Part shown: positions 13,387 through 14,936 of the stretch, piece after piece
Layout of the letters: every line of letters starts with the position of its first letter
Numbering within the stretch: the first letter of the stretch is position 1
Assembly: GCA_910586295.1 (NCBI GenBank)
Contig: CAJUGE010000033.1
Location: forward strand, 1 to 14,936
DNA from: an uncultured Bacilli bacterium
Lineage (GTDB): Bacteria; Bacillota_I; Bacilli_A; RF39; UBA660
Direction: 5' to 3'
Length of the DNA stretch: 14,936 nucleotides
The notes under the pieces: generated by a model
What the model saw: only the letters and a program-made list of their open reading frames with translations
What the model was told of the DNA's origin: nothing
The model's database searches: none
Translations under genes and position numbers: made by a program

Positions 13387-14753
13387 ATATTTGTATAATT
13401 TCCTTCTTCTTTGTAATATTCATCCATGTTGTTTATAAAAGAATATAATTTGTATAATTCACTTCCATTTTTTGCAAAGCTTTTGATTACAACTCCACCT
13501 ACCAGACTTTCTGCAATATATATGTTTTCTTCATCAAGCCCAGCGATTAAAGCTATATGACCATCTCTTCCTATTAAGTCACCAACTTTGTATGAACCAT
13601 TAAGTACAAAATCTTTTGTCAATTCATTATGTTTTCCTAAATCTCCAATATCATCTGTTCTTTCTGTATCTCCTGCTCCAGAATCTCCTACATCAAGTCC
13701 TGCATTATATAAAGCCCATGTTATAAATCCTGAGCAATCAAGTCCATTAGCATATCTTACTCCTGGTTTATATCCAGATTCATCTTGCCAGTTCATTAAT
13801 GGGCATCCCCATGTAGCTGGCCCTTCATCTATTGCTTCAAGATATTGGAATCTTTCTTCATTAAGATATAGTCCTTTTTTGTAATATCTCCCTTCTCCTG
13901 CAACATAAGGTCTTCCAGGATGATTGTTGAGTCTTCCGTTTTCAAAGAAATAATTAATTCTATATGGAAATTCTAAAACTAAAAATCTTGATGTTGCAAC
14001 TACTGCGCCTCTTGTTCCCTCTCCGCCTGCTTCTTGGACCTTAAATTTTAATATATCGTCTAATAAGTCATTTTGTTCTTTTGAATATATTCCACATGGA
14101 AGTTTAGTTGTATTGTTATCCAAGCTTGCTTTTTTATAAATATCTGTTACAATTACTTCTATTTCTTTAACTATATTGTTTGAAGTATTCACTACTATTT
14201 TTGTATTTCCGTTAGATATAGGTGTTACTAGCCCATCTGTTACTGTAACTATATTTTCATCTAAGCTTGTATATTGTATTGTTTCATCGACTTCTCCAAT
14301 TGAAGTTAGTTCAGTTTTTATTTGATATGTTTCTCCTAATGTTAAGTATATTTTGTTAGTGTTTAAAGTTAAGTCTAATATTTTGTTAATTTTGATTTGG
14401 TCTGTTTCTGTGGAAATTATATTGTTGTTTTCATCTTTAATGAATATATAAAATTTCCCTGCATTTACATTAAATGAGCATATATTATCTTTCTCTCTAA
14501 TCCACTCTGTATCACTTTCTGTGAGTTTTTCTTTATCACTAATCAAACAATATATTTTTTTCTTTAGTGGGTTGTATATTTCTATTTCTAAGGTTTTTGT
14601 GTTATCTTCATTTATTGTTTCATCAATAGATATTGTTTTTACTTTTATTTTTGATGTAGTTAGGAAACCCGTAATTCCTATAAAAATTAGAATTATGATT
14701 ATAGATAAGAATGAAAGAATAATTAGTTTATTATATTTCTTATTTATTTCCAT
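13380..14753 (-). CDS. Membrane-anchored Ig-like (BIG2) / NlpC-P60-type cysteine hydrolase
   Basis: A 457-residue protein probably acting on peptidoglycan outside the membrane. Order: short basic N-terminus; one membrane segment at residues 10-31 (signal anchor, no lipobox Cys); a beta-rich region 38-120 with three Cys (69, 92 and later 220); a BIG2-like domain at about 126-204 (LTLNTNKIYLTLGETYQI, ISNGNTKIVV); then a C-terminal papain-like NlpC/P60 domain. The catalytic Cys340 is in GLDCSGFITWAL (337-348), His399 in GDLIGRDGHIALI (391-403), and Glu415 (YIAES) sits where the third polar residue would be. The insert between 240 and 335 is longer than in minimal NlpC/P60 domains, and its AGGEGTRG and ATWGCPL stretches are unplaced. 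AAGGTGA at 14760-14766 supports the start. It is monocistronic with its own promoter and terminator. Bond specificity is unknown. Confidence 0.85.
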   Translation of the reverse strand: MEINKKYNKLIILSFLSIIIILIFIGITGFLTTSKIKVKTISIDETINEDNTKTLEIEIYNPLKKKIYCLISDKEKLTESDTEWIREKDNICSFNVNAGKFYIFIKDENNNIISTETDQIKINKILDLTLNTNKIYLTLGETYQIKTELTSIGEVDETIQYTSLDENIVTVTDGLVTPISNGNTKIVVNTSNNIVKEIEVIVTDIYKKASLDNNTTKLPCGIYSKEQNDLLDDILKFKVQEAGGEGTRGAVVATSRFLVLEFPYRINYFFENGRLNNHPGRPYVAGEGRYYKKGLYLNEERFQYLEAIDEGPATWGCPLMNWQDESGYKPGVRYANGLDCSGFITWALYNAGLDVGDSGAGDTERTDDIGDLGKHNELTKDFVLNGSYKVGDLIGRDGHIALIAGLDEENIYIAESLVGGVVIKSFAKNGSELYKLYSFINNMDEYYKEEGNYTNMW

Positions 14754-14795
14754 ACTGACTCACCTTATGTTTCCTTTTTCCTCTATTTTATGTTT

Positions 14796-14840
14796 ATTAT
14801 ATCAAATTGTATTATAATAATCTATAGTGTAGAGTGTAAA
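14796..14840 (-). promoter_or_regulatory. Promoter region of the NlpC/P60 gene, two candidate -10 boxes
   Basis: Minus strand: TTTACA (complement of 14835-14840), an 18-bp spacer, TATAAT (complement of 14811-14816). A second TATAAT (complement of 14796-14801) follows, preceded by TG one base upstream, which makes an extended -10. Either could drive the gene. Confidence 0.5.
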
Positions 14841-14852
14841 GTTTTCAGTTTA

Positions 14853-14884
14853 TTGTTAGTTTTTTAATTATTATGTTATATAAT
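14853..14884 (+). promoter_or_regulatory. Candidate divergent promoter for the gene at the right edge
   Basis: TTGTTA (14853-14858) is followed by TTATAT at 17-bp spacing (14876-14881) and by a perfect TATAAT at 20-bp spacing (14879-14884). It points away from the NlpC/P60 promoter. Confidence 0.35.
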
Positions 14885-14915
14885 AGTAATAGTTATGCTT
14901 AAGGATGTGTAGATT

Positions 14916-14936
14916 ATGAATAAAGATTTTGAAGTA
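14916..14936 (+). CDS. Start of a gene running off the right edge (7 codons)
   Basis: ATG at 14916 preceded by AAGGATG (14901-14907) at 8-nt spacing and by promoter-like sequence. The first residues are MNKDFEV. Only seven codons are present, so the product cannot be named. Confidence 0.45.

Noticed and set aside
13588..13884. Plus-strand open frames (also 14521-14817) within the NlpC/P60 gene
   Set aside because: Both are antisense to a gene with catalytic motifs and a well-placed ribosome site; no independent support.

Overview
The window is AT-rich DNA from a bacterium of the Bacillota/Mycoplasmatota type, probably a gut-dwelling uncultured Firmicute. The evidence is strong Shine-Dalgarno sites (GGAGG, AAGGTGA), T-tailed hairpin terminators, a ZIP transporter, rubrerythrin, an NlpC/P60 protein and a giant Ig-like/FIVAR surface protein. 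Trp is encoded only by TGG, so the standard code fits. No intact gene here ends in TGA. The taxon is an inference; nothing in the window fixes the species.

Layout. (1) 3-6116 (+): the 3' part of a huge surface protein made of Ig-like and FIVAR modules with a duplicated C-terminal module. It is open at the left edge and closed by a hairpin terminator. (2) 6217-7014 (+): ZIP-family metal transporter with its own terminator. (3) About 7060-7700: a decayed IS200/IS605-type insertion. It holds a frameshifted, internally deleted tnpB whose 3' end still carries sequence resembling the TnpB guide (omega) RNA. (4) 7784-11158 (+): a three-gene run of short-chain dehydrogenase, stand-alone E2/CAT-fold acyltransferase-like protein and acyl-CoA synthetase. 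The last two overlap, and the set looks like one acyl-activating and acyl-transfer/reduction unit of unknown product. (5) 11266-12028 (-): a small XRE-type regulator and a small protein of unknown function, with palindrome and direct-repeat operator-like sequence between them. (6) 12122-12661 (+): rubrerythrin. (7) About 12706-12811 (-): a candidate small RNA of roughly 70 nt with a good promoter, two hairpins and a terminator, matching no gene. (8) 12962-13291: the C-terminal scrap of a tyrosine recombinase, a 13-bp tandem repeat and a tRNA-Asn gene, the usual trace of an integrated element at a tRNA. (9) 13380-14753 (-): a membrane-anchored Ig-like/NlpC-P60 cysteine hydrolase. (10) 14916-14936 (+): the first codons of a gene leaving the window.

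How the genes relate. Two parts are cell-envelope functions (the giant surface protein and the NlpC/P60 wall hydrolase). Rubrerythrin is peroxide defence typical of anaerobes. The SDR/acyltransferase/ligase operon is the most likely metabolic system of interest. The rest of the novelty lies in mobile-element debris and in the orphan RNA. All identifications come from motif reading without database searches.
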